DNA of 64,000 bases from Enterobacter_D sp963521185 (lineage in GTDB: Bacteria > Pseudomonadota > Gammaproteobacteria > Enterobacterales > Enterobacteriaceae). The notes under the pieces were generated by a model, which did no database searches, was not told the DNA's origin, and saw only the letters and a list, made by a program, of their open reading frames with translations. The stretch is from NCBI GenBank assembly GCA_963521185.1, contig CAUQTV010000003.1, positions 248,001-312,000 of the forward strand, written 5' to 3'. This document shows, piece by piece, positions 53,132 through 62,059 of this stretch; the stretch's first letter is position 1, and each line of letters starts with the position of its first letter. A program made the position numbers and the translations under genes.

Positions 53132-54199
53132 TTACCCGAGCTTCGATTGCGCCCATGCAATCCCGCTGGCATATTCCGGCGGTAAAAGCGGCACCAGCGC
53201 TTCAAGCGTTGCGCTTAATCTGTCGGTATCGCTGTCGTTCAGATTGAGATGCCCCACTTTACGCCCTGGGCGCACCTCTTTGTCGTACCAGTGCAGGTGC
53301 ACCAGCGGCAGCTTCAGCCAGGCGTAATTCAGCTCGCTGCCGATCAGGTTTATCATCACCGACGGACTGTTGATGACCGGCTGCGGAAGCGGCAAATCCA
53401 CAATCGCCCGCAGATGCAGTTCAAACTGGCTGATTGACGCGCCGTTCTGCGTCCAGTGTCCGCTGTTGTGCACGCGCGGGGCCAGCTCGTTGATCAGCAG
53501 ACCGGCCGGAGTGATAAAGCACTCCATTGCCATCACGCCCACGTAGTTCAGTTCGTTCATGATCGCGCTGAGCATCGCTTCCGCCTGCGCCTGCTGCCCG
53601 GCGTTGGCCAGCGGGAAGGCGACGCTGGTGCGCAGAATGCCATCCTGATGCAGGTTGTGCGTCAGCGGGTAAAACACGGTGCTGCCGTCGTGTCCGCGCG
53701 CGCCCACCAGCGACACTTCGCCGGAGAAATGAATTCCCTGCTCGACGATGCACTCGCCGTAGCACTCATCCGGCAACTGGTCGATATCAGCGGCACGCAA
53801 ACGCCACTGACCGCGACCGTCATAGCCGCCGACGCGACGCTTCACAATCGCCAAATCACCCAGCGTGCTGAACACGGCGGGCCACTCTTCGCGGCTCGCC
53901 AGCAGCTGCCACGGCGCGGTGGCCAGGCCGAGCTTGTCGAACAGGCTTTTTTGCGTCAGGCGGTCGGCGATGATCGGGAACACATCACGATTCACAAATG
54001 CCGGGTGGCGCGCCAGTTCACGGGTCAGCGCCGTTTCCGGCCAGCGCTCAATTTCGGCCGTGATCACGCTTTGGGCGAACGGTACCGCTTCCGGCTCGGC
54101 ATCCAGCCCAACGGGCCAGACGGCTATGCCCAACGGCTCACCCGCCTGGCGCAGCATACGTCCCAGCTGACCGTTACCTAAAATGCAGACCTGCTTCAT
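53132..54199 (-). CDS. purK: N5-carboxyaminoimidazole ribonucleotide synthase PurK
   Basis: PurK uses ATP and bicarbonate to make N5-CAIR from AIR in purine synthesis. The 355-residue ATP-grasp protein equals E. coli. An N-terminal pre-ATP-grasp domain (CILGNGQLGRMLRQAGEPLG), GGYDGRGQWRLR and the metal-binding FITPAGLLINELAPRVHNSG are conserved. The start overlaps the purE stop as ATGA, so both are coupled and under the purE promoter and PurR box. Confidence 0.97.
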   Translation of the reverse strand: MKQVCILGNGQLGRMLRQAGEPLGIAVWPVGLDAEPEAVPFAQSVITAEIERWPETALTRELARHPAFVNRDVFPIIADRLTQKSLFDKLGLATAPWQLLASREEWPAVFSTLGDLAIVKRRVGGYDGRGQWRLRAADIDQLPDECYGECIVEQGIHFSGEVSLVGARGHDGSTVFYPLTHNLHQDGILRTSVAFPLANAGQQAQAEAMLSAIMNELNYVGVMAMECFITPAGLLINELAPRVHNSGHWTQNGASISQFELHLRAIVDLPLPQPVINSPSVMINLIGSELNYAWLKLPLVHLHWYDKEVRPGRKVGHLNLNDSDTDRLSATLEALVPLLPPEYASGIAWAQSKLG

Positions 54200-54705
54200 G
54201 CGTCACCCCGAGGGTCCGGATTCGCCAGCACTTCGTCGGTCTGCGCTTTGCGCCAGTCGCTCAGGCGCTGATGCAGGTCGCGGTCATGCGTGGCGAGGAT
54301 CTGCGCCGCCAGCAGGGCCGCGTTTGCCGCACCGGCTTTACCAATCGCCAGCGTGCCAACCGGGATCCCGCGCGGCATCTGCACAATCGAGTAGAGGCTG
54401 TCAACGCCGCTCAGGGCTGCGCTCTGGACGGGCACACCCAGCACCGGCACCAGGGTTTTTGCGGCAATCATGCCCGGCAAATGCGCCGCGCCGCCTGCGC
54501 CTGCAATGATCACCTGATAGCCGTTTTCTTCTGCGCCTTCGGCGAAGCTAAACAGGCGGTCGGGCGTGCGGTGCGCGGAGACAACTTCAACATGGTGGGG
54601 AACGTTCAGAATATCGAGGATTTCTGCGGCGAACTGAAGGGTTGCCCAGTCGCTTTTGGACCCCATCACGATGGCGATACGCGCCGGATTATTGCTCGAA
54701 GACAT
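54196..54705 (-). CDS. purE: N5-CAIR mutase PurE
   Basis: PurE moves the carboxyl group from N5-CAIR to CAIR. The 169 residues equal E. coli. VMGSKSDWATL, SAHRTP with catalytic His45, AGAGGAAHLPGM and PVQSAALSGVDSLYSIVQMP are the conserved blocks of class I PurE. The ATG at 54705 (MSSSNNPARI) is chosen; the longer in-frame ATG at 54765 lies in the promoter region. Confidence 0.97.
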   Translation of the reverse strand: MSSSNNPARIAIVMGSKSDWATLQFAAEILDILNVPHHVEVVSAHRTPDRLFSFAEGAEENGYQVIIAGAGGAAHLPGMIAAKTLVPVLGVPVQSAALSGVDSLYSIVQMPRGIPVGTLAIGKAGAANAALLAAQILATHDRDLHQRLSDWRKAQTDEVLANPDPRGDA

Positions 54706-54755
54706 GCGTCGAAAAACTCCTGTGGGTGTGCTGTAGATAGCGTTACAGGGCACAG

Positions 54756-54793
54756 AGAATAGCACGGAAAACGGGCAAGGAAAACGGTTGCGC
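54756..54793 (-). promoter_or_regulatory. purE: purEK promoter with PurR operator
   Basis: The 16-mer at 54778-54793 reads GCGCAACCGTTTTCCT on the minus strand, a good match to the PurR consensus. It overlaps a -35-like TTTTCC, and TATTCT (54761-54756) forms the -10 after a 17-bp spacer. The E. coli purEK promoter has the same arrangement. Confidence 0.85.
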
Positions 54794-54823
54794 GGATTTC
54801 GACAGCGAGGAAATATTGCCGAC

Positions 54824-55546
54824 TTAGAACGGGAAATGTATCAGTTCTATCTGGTCTTGCGAGACTTTCACCATCGATCCGGCTTCGTGCCAGGCACCCA
54901 GCACATAGCGGAACGCGGGGTGATGATTAGCGCTGAGCGGATGAACGGCGGGTCGGTGGGTATGCCCGTGAATCAATGTCTGTACGCGGTGTTTTTCCAT
55001 CACATCGACCACCGCCTGCGGGTTGACGTCCATGATGGTCACCGACTTGCTGCGGTTGGCGGCTTTGCTCCCGGCGCGCATTTTGGCGGCGATGCGCTGG
55101 CGGATAAACAGCGGCAGGGCGAGGAACAGCATTTGCAGCCAGCGCTGATGCACTTTGGCGCGAAACGCCTGGTAACCCGCATCGTCAGTGCATAGCGTGT
55201 CGCCGTGGAGGATCAACACCCGTTGACCGTACAGGTCGAGCACCTGCTCTTCCGGCAGCAGCGTCATGCCGCTCTCGCGGGCAAAGCGCTTGCCGAGCAG
55301 AAAATCGCGGTTGCCGTGGATAAAGTAGCAGGGCACGCCGCTGTCAGTCAGCGCGCGGAGGGCTTTCGCTATCTCGCGGTGCAGCGGGGTAGGGTCGTCG
55401 TCGCCAATCCAGGCTTCGAACAGATCGCCCAAAATGTAGAGGGCGTCTGCATCGCGCGCTGAACCCGCCAAAAAACGCAGAAAACCGGCGGTGATCGCCG
55501 GTTCTTCTGGGCACAGATGCAGGTCTGCGATAAAAAGTGTCGCCAC
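54824..55546 (-). CDS. lpxH: UDP-2,3-diacylglucosamine diphosphatase LpxH
   Basis: LpxH makes lipid X from UDP-2,3-diacylglucosamine in lipid A synthesis, at the inner-membrane face. The 240-residue calcineurin-like phosphatase has the metal motifs ADLHLCPE (D8, H10), GDLFEAWIGDDD, HGNRDFLLG and HGHTHRPAVH. E. coli LpxH is the same length. It lies three bases after ppiB, so the pair is cotranscribed. Confidence 0.97.
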   Translation of the reverse strand: MATLFIADLHLCPEEPAITAGFLRFLAGSARDADALYILGDLFEAWIGDDDPTPLHREIAKALRALTDSGVPCYFIHGNRDFLLGKRFARESGMTLLPEEQVLDLYGQRVLILHGDTLCTDDAGYQAFRAKVHQRWLQMLFLALPLFIRQRIAAKMRAGSKAANRSKSVTIMDVNPQAVVDVMEKHRVQTLIHGHTHRPAVHPLSANHHPAFRYVLGAWHEAGSMVKVSQDQIELIHFPF

Positions 55547-55549
55547 CCG

Positions 55550-56044
55550 TTACTCGCTGACGGTCACGCTTTCAATAATGACGTCTTCTTTCGGAACGTC
55601 CTGATGCATGCCGCTGCGACCGGTAGAGACGGCTTTGATTTTATCAACCACGTCCATGCCTTCTGCCACTTCGGCGAATACGCAGTAGCCCCAGCCTTGC
55701 AGGTTTTCACCGCTGAAGTTCAGGAAGTCGTTATCAACCACGTTGATGAAGAACTGTGCGGTGGCTGAGTGCGGAGCCTGAGTACGGGCCATTGCCAGCG
55801 TACCACGGGTGTTTTTCACGCCGTTGTTGGCTTCGTTTTTGATCGCTTCTTTGGTGTCTTTCTGGTTCATGCCAGGTTCGAAACCGCCGCCCTGGATCAT
55901 AAAGCCGTTAATGACACGGTGGAAAATGGTGTTGTTGTAAAAACCTTCGCGGCAGTAGTCCAGGAAGTTTTTAACTGTTTCAGGCGCTTTGTCATCAAAC
56001 GTCTTGATTACGATATCGCCATGATTAGTGTGGAAAGTAACCAT
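55550..56044 (-). CDS. ppiB: Cytosolic peptidyl-prolyl isomerase B
   Basis: PpiB is a cyclophilin that speeds proline cis-trans isomerisation. The 164-residue protein has no signal peptide, distinguishing it from periplasmic PpiA. FHRVINGFMIQGGGFEP, TRGTLAMARTQAPHSATAQF and FAEVAEGMDVVDKIKAV are the cyclophilin active-site blocks. It is divergent from cysS and just upstream of lpxH, as in E. coli. Confidence 0.97.
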   Translation of the reverse strand: MVTFHTNHGDIVIKTFDDKAPETVKNFLDYCREGFYNNTIFHRVINGFMIQGGGFEPGMNQKDTKEAIKNEANNGVKNTRGTLAMARTQAPHSATAQFFINVVDNDFLNFSGENLQGWGYCVFAEVAEGMDVVDKIKAVSTGRSGMHQDVPKEDVIIESVTVSE

Positions 56045-56217
56045 TTTTGCATCCTGTTTCGAAGTGGTGGTGTGCAGACCCGAGTCCGGGTCACATATAG
56101 TCGCCTGTTATAGCATAACCGCAAGGTTCGATCACCTCGCAAAGGGTGCTGCTTCGATTCTGAAATATGGGTATTATAGGGAAAGTATTCTCCACACACG
56201 TCTAAACGGAATCTTCG

Positions 56218-57603
56218 ATGCTTAAAATTTTTAATACACTGACGCGCCAGAAAGAGGAATTCAAACCTATTCATGCCGGGGAAATCGGCATGTACGTGTG
56301 TGGCATCACCGTTTACGATCTGTGTCATATCGGCCATGGCCGTACGTTTGTGGCCTTTGATGTGGTGGCGCGCTACCTGCGTTTTGCGGGCTACAAGCTC
56401 AAGTACGTGCGAAACATCACCGATATTGACGATAAAATCATTAAGCGCGCTAATGAAAATGGCGAAAGCTTTGTCGCGCTGGTCGATCGTATGATCGGCG
56501 AAATGCACGCGGATTTTGATGCGCTGAATATTCTGCGCCCGGACAGCGAACCGCGCGCGACGCACCACATCCACGAAATCATTGAGATCACCGAGCGCCT
56601 GATCGCCCGCGAACACGCCTACGTCGCCGACAACGGCGATGTGATGTTCTCGGTGCCGACGGATCCGGACTACGGCAAACTCTCCCGCCAGGATCTGGAT
56701 CAGCTCCAGGCCGGGGCGCGTGTTGAAGTGGCGGATATCAAACGCAACCCAATGGACTTCGTGCTGTGGAAGATGTCCAAGCCGGGCGAGCCGAGCTGGC
56801 CGTCGCCGTGGGGCGAAGGGCGTCCAGGCTGGCACATCGAGTGCTCGGCCATGAACTGCAAACAGCTGGGCAACCATTTCGATATTCACGGCGGCGGTTC
56901 CGATCTGATGTTCCCGCACCATGAAAACGAAATTGCGCAGTCCACCTGCGCCCACGACGGCGAGTACGTGAACTACTGGATGCACTCCGGCATGGTGATG
57001 ATCGATCGCGAGAAGATGTCGAAATCCCTCGGCAACTTCTTCACCGTGCGCGACGTGCTGAAGTATTACGATCCGGAAACCATCCGCTATTTCCTGATGT
57101 CGGGCCACTACCGCAGCCAGCTTAACTACAGCGAAGAGAACCTGAAACAGGCGCGCTCAGCGCTGGAGCGTCTCTACACTGCGCTGCGCGGCACCGATGC
57201 GTCAGTGGCGGCGGAAGGCGGCGAAGCCTTTGAAGCGCGCTTTGTCGAGGCGATGGATGATGATTTCAACACCCCGGAAGCTTACTCCGTGCTGTTTGAT
57301 ATGGCCCGCGAGGTGAACCGCCTGAAAACCGAAGACGCGCAGGCGGCAAATGCGCTGGCGTCCCACCTGCGTAAACTGGCGGGCGTACTGGGTCTGCTGG
57401 AGCAGAACGCGGAGCATTTCCTGCAAAGCGGCGCGCAGGCGGATGACGGTGAAGTGGCCGAGATCGAAGCGTTGATCAAACAGCGTCTGGATGCGCGTCA
57501 GTCGAAAGACTGGGCCGCCGCCGACGCCGCGCGTGACCGTCTGAACGAGATGGGCATTGTGCTGGAAGATGGCCCGCAGGGCACAACCTGGCGTCGTAAG
57601 TAG
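56218..57603 (+). CDS. cysS: Cysteinyl-tRNA synthetase
   Basis: CysS charges tRNA-Cys. The 461 residues equal E. coli. The zinc-binding C28 lies in MYVCGITVYD and the HIGH motif (37-40) in CHIGHGR. GWHIECSAM and HHENEIAQS carry the other zinc ligands, and KMSKS (about 266-270) is in REKMSKSLGNF. The C-terminal helical domain ends RLNEMGIVLEDGPQGTTWRRK. The start follows CGGAATCTTCG. In E. coli it is followed by ybcI; here an inserted regulator gene follows. Confidence 0.97.
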   Translation: MLKIFNTLTRQKEEFKPIHAGEIGMYVCGITVYDLCHIGHGRTFVAFDVVARYLRFAGYKLKYVRNITDIDDKIIKRANENGESFVALVDRMIGEMHADFDALNILRPDSEPRATHHIHEIIEITERLIAREHAYVADNGDVMFSVPTDPDYGKLSRQDLDQLQAGARVEVADIKRNPMDFVLWKMSKPGEPSWPSPWGEGRPGWHIECSAMNCKQLGNHFDIHGGGSDLMFPHHENEIAQSTCAHDGEYVNYWMHSGMVMIDREKMSKSLGNFFTVRDVLKYYDPETIRYFLMSGHYRSQLNYSEENLKQARSALERLYTALRGTDASVAAEGGEAFEARFVEAMDDDFNTPEAYSVLFDMAREVNRLKTEDAQAANALASHLRKLAGVLGLLEQNAEHFLQSGAQADDGEVAEIEALIKQRLDARQSKDWAAADAARDRLNEMGIVLEDGPQGTTWRRK

Positions 57604-57655
57604 TCATCGGTGATATCCGGCCAGGGCGCGGTCAGCATCCGAAACATCATCGGAA

Positions 57656-58678
57656 TCAGGCGGATTCGCGCGCCACAAGCTGGCCCGAAAGCGTCACGCG
57701 CTGGGTCAGCAAATCCGGCTCTTTCAGCTTACGCATCATCAGCGCCGCCGCCTGGCGGCCCGTCTCTTCGCTGGCGGACGACACATAGGTAAACGACGGC
57801 GAGGTCAGGTTGATGTGCAGCATGTCTTCAAAGGCGATCAGCGCCACCTGCTGAGTCAGGAACACGTCTTTCCCCACCGTGCGCCCCACCTGGCTGATGC
57901 CGGATAAACAGCCGATCACCGCATCCGGTGAATGACACAACAGCGCGGTAATGGTGTTGTTATTCTCCAGCAGCTGCCGCGTGGCGTGACTGGCGGCGTG
58001 GGTGCCGTCGTAGCAGGCGGGCGCAGCGGCTTCCCGGCTGACAAGGCCCGACTGCGTCAGCGCGCTGCGAAAGCCCAGCAGACGCTGTTGGCGGATCAGA
58101 TCGTTTTCAGTGCCGCCAACGTAGGCGATGCTGCGATGCCCGCGCTCAATCAGATAGCGCGTGGCAAGGTTTGCCGCCTGGCGGTTATCGCGCATCACCA
58201 GATTGCAAGGTTCATCGAGCAGGGATTGTGACACCACCACCAGCGGCAGCGGACACTGGCGGATTTTTTCCGGCAGCTGCGCGCGTGTGGCGTCGGCGGC
58301 GAGGTAAATCACGCCGGCTACGCCCTGTTGCTTAAACGATAACAGGCAGCGCGCTAAATGCTCATCGTCATTGAGCGGCTGGCCGAGAAAAACCATAAAT
58401 CCCTGTTTTTCCAGCTCCTGCACGACGCTTGCCATCACTTTGATCGAGAAGCTGTCGCTAAAATCACGCAGGATAAGACCGATAAGATTGGAGGTGTTCG
58501 CGCGCAGATTGGCGGCGGCTACGTTGTGCACATAGCCGAGCGCAACCATCGCGGCCTGGACTTTTTCGATGGTGGCGGTGGAGATTTTCCCTTTTTGACG
58601 CAGCACCAGCGACACGGTCGAGACGGACACCCCCGCGTGTTTTGCCACATCAATAATGCTGACCTTCTTCACATCCAC
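57656..58678 (-). CDS. LacI-family repressor, MalI-like
   Basis: A 340-residue LacI/GalR repressor. The HTH (VSIIDVAKHAGVSVSTVSLVL) and hinge (VHNVAAANLRANTSNLIGLI) resemble E. coli MalI, which controls malX and malY. The effector domain (about 65-340) reads GLILRDFSDSFSIKVMASVV and AYVGGTENDLIRQQRLLGF. It is encoded 84 bases downstream of the PTS gene on the same strand, a likely autoregulated operon. It may bind the twin AACGTT element ahead of the PTS gene. The effector is not identifiable. Confidence 0.85.
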   Translation of the reverse strand: MDVKKVSIIDVAKHAGVSVSTVSLVLRQKGKISTATIEKVQAAMVALGYVHNVAAANLRANTSNLIGLILRDFSDSFSIKVMASVVQELEKQGFMVFLGQPLNDDEHLARCLLSFKQQGVAGVIYLAADATRAQLPEKIRQCPLPLVVVSQSLLDEPCNLVMRDNRQAANLATRYLIERGHRSIAYVGGTENDLIRQQRLLGFRSALTQSGLVSREAAAPACYDGTHAASHATRQLLENNNTITALLCHSPDAVIGCLSGISQVGRTVGKDVFLTQQVALIAFEDMLHINLTSPSFTYVSSASEETGRQAAALMMRKLKEPDLLTQRVTLSGQLVARESA

Positions 58679-58762
58679 TCCTGGAAATCACCTGATAATC
58701 AGTCAACTATGACAACGTCTCCTGCACGATACAGGAGACGCAATCACCTTAACAGCTTCGGG

Positions 58763-60262
58763 TTATTTGCCCAGCATTCCAGACATGGTTTGTGCGATAA
58801 ACTGTGCGCGCGCGCCGAAAATGACCTGGATGCCGTTGTCGCCCACAAACACCACGCCGCGTGCGCCGACGCCGTTCAGACCGTCTTTATCCACCAGCGC
58901 GCCTTTGTCCACTTCCAGACGCAGACGGGTGATGCACGAGCCGACGGAGCCGATGTTCTGTGCGCCGCCGAGCAGGGTGATGATTTCACTTGCCAGCTCT
59001 TCATCGGTCTTGTCACTGACGTTTGCCGTCACCTCTGTGCGGCCCGGCGTTTTCACATCGAAACGGCGGATCACGAAGCGGAAGGTGAAGTAATAAATCA
59101 GGCCCATCGGCACGCCAACGATAATCGCGCTGAGGAAGTGGGTCTGGTAGCCGTTAAACGACGGCAGGATCCCAAACGAGATGTAATCGATAAGCCCCGC
59201 CGAGAACGACTTGGCGATATGCGCATGCAGCAGGTACATGCACATGTAAGACAGCCCCGCCATGATGGCATTGAAGACGTAAAGCACCGGCGCGACGAAG
59301 ATAAAGGTGAACTCTACCGGCTCGGTGATCCCGGTTAAGAAGCAGGTTAACGCGGCGGAGAACAGAATGCCGGCAGCGATTTTTTTGTTTTTCGTCTGTG
59401 CTTCGTGGTACATCGCCAGACAAGCGGCGGGCAGCGCAAACAGCATCAGCGGGAACTCGCCCTGCATGAATTTACCGGCGTTCTGGTAGGTATCGGTGCT
59501 GAAGGTTTTCACGCCTTCTTCCAGCATTTTGAACCAGATTGTCTGGTCACCATGAATCACCTGGCCTGCCTGAGTGGTGTAATCGCCAAACGAGTACCAG
59601 AACGACGGATACCAGATATGGTGCAGGCCGAGCGGGATCAGCGCACGTTCAACCAGCCCGAAGATAAACGTCGAGGCGGCCTGATTATCGCCGTTGACGA
59701 TCACCGACAGCCCATCAATACCCGCCTGAATGTGTTCCCAGACGTAGGGCAGAAGCAGGCCCAGCAGGAAGGAGAGAAAGGCGGTGGCAATAGCCACAAA
59801 GCGCTTACCGGAGAAGAAGCCAAGGAACTCCGGCAGTTGCAGGGTGTGAAAACGGTTATAACACCAGGCGGAGAGGATGCCGCAAATCAGGCCGCCAAAC
59901 ACGCCCATCTGCAATGTCGGAATGCCAACGACCATGGCGTATTTACCGCCCTGAGCCGCCATTTCCGGCGTGATCGACAGCACGGTGCCAATGGTGATAT
60001 TGGTCACAAACACCGAGACCGCCGCCGACAGCGCGGCAATGCCCGATTCTGACGCAAGGCCGACTGCCGAACCTATGGCGAACAGCATTGGCAGGTTATC
60101 AAAGATGACGCCACCGGCGTTCATCATCAGCGGCAAATGGAACTTGTCACCAAACGCCAGCAGCAAACCGGCAGCCGGTAACAGTGAAATTGGCAGCATT
60201 AATGCGCGGCCAATCATTGATAATTTTGATAGCGATTTAACGAACCCCGATATCAGACTCAT
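58763..60262 (-). CDS. PTS EIICB component, glucose/maltose (MalX) type
   Basis: A 499-residue PTS permease. The IIC domain (about 1-400) has roughly ten membrane segments, with LMLPISLLPAAGLLLAFGD, the LGLHHIWYPSFW region and the GITEPVEFTFIFVAP signature of the glucose/GlcNAc/maltose family. The IIB domain (about 418-499) carries the phosphorylated Cys443 in GSCITRLRLEV. No IIA domain is present, so glucose EIIA (Crr) would supply the phosphate. It is MalX-like and close to a MalI-like gene, so a glucoside or maltose-related sugar is possible. E. coli has ybcI near here instead. Confidence 0.87.
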   Translation of the reverse strand: MSLISGFVKSLSKLSMIGRALMLPISLLPAAGLLLAFGDKFHLPLMMNAGGVIFDNLPMLFAIGSAVGLASESGIAALSAAVSVFVTNITIGTVLSITPEMAAQGGKYAMVVGIPTLQMGVFGGLICGILSAWCYNRFHTLQLPEFLGFFSGKRFVAIATAFLSFLLGLLLPYVWEHIQAGIDGLSVIVNGDNQAASTFIFGLVERALIPLGLHHIWYPSFWYSFGDYTTQAGQVIHGDQTIWFKMLEEGVKTFSTDTYQNAGKFMQGEFPLMLFALPAACLAMYHEAQTKNKKIAAGILFSAALTCFLTGITEPVEFTFIFVAPVLYVFNAIMAGLSYMCMYLLHAHIAKSFSAGLIDYISFGILPSFNGYQTHFLSAIIVGVPMGLIYYFTFRFVIRRFDVKTPGRTEVTANVSDKTDEELASEIITLLGGAQNIGSVGSCITRLRLEVDKGALVDKDGLNGVGARGVVFVGDNGIQVIFGARAQFIAQTMSGMLGK

Positions 60263-60311
60263 GCTGATTTCCCCCGATTGTGATCGCCGTTGTGATGGCG
60301 TTTTATTGTAA

Positions 60312-60338
60312 GTATAACGTTTTAGTAGAACGTTATAC
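60312..60338. promoter_or_regulatory. Twin AACGTT inverted repeat, predicted repressor operator
   Basis: GTATAACGTT (60312-60321) and AACGTTATAC (60329-60338) form a perfect 10-bp inverted repeat with a 7-base spacer. Each arm ends in AACGTT, the core of the E. coli MalI operator. On the minus strand the element overlaps a possible -10, TATACT (60316-60311). It lies about 50 bases upstream of the PTS gene. Confidence 0.72.
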
Positions 60339-60487
60339 CTATCGTCAGGTAACCGGGATTACGCCGCAACAGATATTTGTGGGCCATGCAGATCAAATTG
60401 TTATTCTTTGAAGTTGATCGGTAATCAACCCTTGTGTTTTTGGGGAGAAGTGTAAGCGGGGCGGGAGAAAGGCGGGATCGCGATACC

Positions 60488-60513
60488 GCCCGGCAGGCGT
60501 AATGCTGCCGGGC
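60488..60513. repeat. REP-like hairpin between the PTS promoter and ybcJ
   Basis: GCCCGGCA and TGCCGGGC pair perfectly around GGCGTAATGC. It lies just past the ybcJ stop. The rest of 60339-60487 shows no gene or recognised signal. Confidence 0.7.
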
Positions 60514-60522
60514 GTGGCGTCA

Positions 60523-60735
60523 TCAGGCGACGACGGTAATGCTCTGTCCGGCAAAGCTCACCGTCTGACCGGCGACGATTTTGCAGCGCTTGCGGGTTTC
60601 GACATTGCCATCGACGGTAACCTGACCGTCCGCAATGAAAATCTTCGCCTGCGCGCCGCTTTCGCTCCAGCCTTCAAGCTTGAGCAAATCGCACAGTTCA
60701 ACGTGCGGGTGTTTTCCTAACGAGAATGTTGCCAT
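60523..60735 (-). CDS. ybcJ: YbcJ, small S4-like RNA-binding protein
   Basis: A 70-residue protein that matches E. coli YbcJ and forms an S4-like RNA-binding fold. LCDLLKLEGWSESGAQAKIF and VTVDGNVETRKRCKIVAGQT are conserved. The ATG at 60735 (MATFSLGKHP) gives the E. coli length. The folD stop ends at 60737, so the genes touch (TAAGATG). Its cellular role is not settled. Confidence 0.94.
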   Translation of the reverse strand: MATFSLGKHPHVELCDLLKLEGWSESGAQAKIFIADGQVTVDGNVETRKRCKIVAGQTVSFAGQSITVVA

Positions 60736-60736
60736 C

Positions 60737-61603
60737 TTATGCTTCCTGTCCATCATGATATTCTTCACACGCTTGCAGCGTGTTCTGGATGAGCGTGGCG
60801 ACCGTCATCGGCCCCACGCCACCCGGTACCGGCGTGATGTATGACGCGCGCGCTGCCGCCTCTTCAAAGGCCACGTCGCCGACCACTTTACCGCTCTCTA
60901 AGCGGTTAATGCCAACATCGACCACAATCGCGCCTTCTTTGATCCACTCACCGGGAATAAAGCCCGGCTTGCCCACGGCGACGATCAGCAGATCCGCGTT
61001 CTCAACGTGGTGGCGCAGATTTTTGGTGAAGCGGTGGGTGACGGTGGTGGTGCAGCCCGCGAGCAGCAGTTCCATGCTCATTGGGCGGCCCACGATGTTT
61101 GATGCGCCGATCACGACCGCGTTCAGACCGTAGGTATCGATGTTGTAACGCTCCAGCAGCGTCACGATCCCGCGCGGCGTGCACGGGCGCAGACGCGGCG
61201 CGCGCTGGCACAGACGACCGACGTTATACGGATGGAAGCCATCGACGTCTTTGTCCGGTGCAATACGCTCCAGCACTTTGACGTTGTCGATACCCGCAGG
61301 CAGCGGCAGCTGCACCAGAATGCCGTCGATGGTGGCATCGGCGTTGAGCTTGTCGATCAGCGCCAGCAGCTCGGCTTCGGAAGTGGTTTCAGGCAGGTCA
61401 AAGGAGCGGGAGATAAACCCCACTTCTTCACACGCTTTGCGTTTGCTGCCCACATAAATTTGCGAGGCAGGGTTGCTGCCTACCAGCACAACGGCGAGTC
61501 CGGGGGCGCGTTTTCCGGCGGCTACGCGCGCCTTCACTTTTTCCGCGACCTCAGAGCGCACCTGCTGCGCAATCGTTTTACCGTCAATAATCTTTGCTGA
61601 CAT
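60737..61603 (-). CDS. folD: Methylenetetrahydrofolate dehydrogenase/cyclohydrolase FolD
   Basis: FolD oxidises 5,10-methylene-THF and hydrolyses the product to 10-formyl-THF, supplying one-carbon units. The 288 residues equal E. coli. YVGSKRKACEEVG contains Tyr50 and catalytic Lys54. ILVQLPLP, GASNIVGRPMSMELL and VGINRLESGKVVGDV match the conserved NADP-binding and active-site regions. It shares a transcription unit with ybcJ. Confidence 0.97.
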   Translation of the reverse strand: MSAKIIDGKTIAQQVRSEVAEKVKARVAAGKRAPGLAVVLVGSNPASQIYVGSKRKACEEVGFISRSFDLPETTSEAELLALIDKLNADATIDGILVQLPLPAGIDNVKVLERIAPDKDVDGFHPYNVGRLCQRAPRLRPCTPRGIVTLLERYNIDTYGLNAVVIGASNIVGRPMSMELLLAGCTTTVTHRFTKNLRHHVENADLLIVAVGKPGFIPGEWIKEGAIVVDVGINRLESGKVVGDVAFEEAAARASYITPVPGGVGPMTVATLIQNTLQACEEYHDGQEA

Positions 61604-61829
61604 CAGAGAGAAGATTCCATCTGTAACGAAAATAAAAGGGGAATGTGACTATTTTGTCAGAAGCGCGCGGCGCTGTCAGTTAACCTTTGCGATAATCGCC
61701 TCTGCATGGCACCTAAAGTGCGCTGTGATGCTCATTTCGCGCGCATCTGACCGCAAAGCCATTGACTCAACAGGCGTTGACCGTATAATCCCAGGCGTTT
61801 CCACCGTAAAGGTGAACACTCCGCGTAAC

Positions 61830-61906
61830 GCGCCCTTAGCTCAGTTGGATAGAGCAACGGCCTTCTAAGCCGTAGGTCACAGGTTCGAGCCCTGTAGGGC
61901 GTACCA
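61830..61906 (+). tRNA. argU: tRNA-Arg, anticodon UCU
   Basis: A 77-base sequence folds as a tRNA. GCGCCCT pairs with AGGGCGT (a G-U at the first pair), with D-stem TAGCTCAGTTGGATAGAGCA. The anticodon stem ACGGC/GCCGT has loop CTTCTAA, giving anticodon TCT, and GGTTCGAGCC is in the T arm. CCA is encoded. Sequence and position downstream of folD match E. coli argU, the rare AGA/AGG decoder and a common prophage and island integration site. Confidence 0.98.
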
Positions 61907-62059
61907 TTTATATTCAAAGCGTTACCCATTCCCCCCATTTCATTTAAAATTTCACCTTGATTTTCATCCAAAAAAACCAAGAGAACACTAAACGCAAAGC
62001 TCGACGTATAAATATCCATTATATTAGCAAGCTAATTATTTTTTTCATGCGATGTTTAT

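Noticed and set aside
60270..60300. CRP site near the PTS gene, TGTGATCGCCGTTGTGATGG
   Set aside because: The two TGTGA motifs are in direct, not inverted, orientation and do not form the CRP palindrome.
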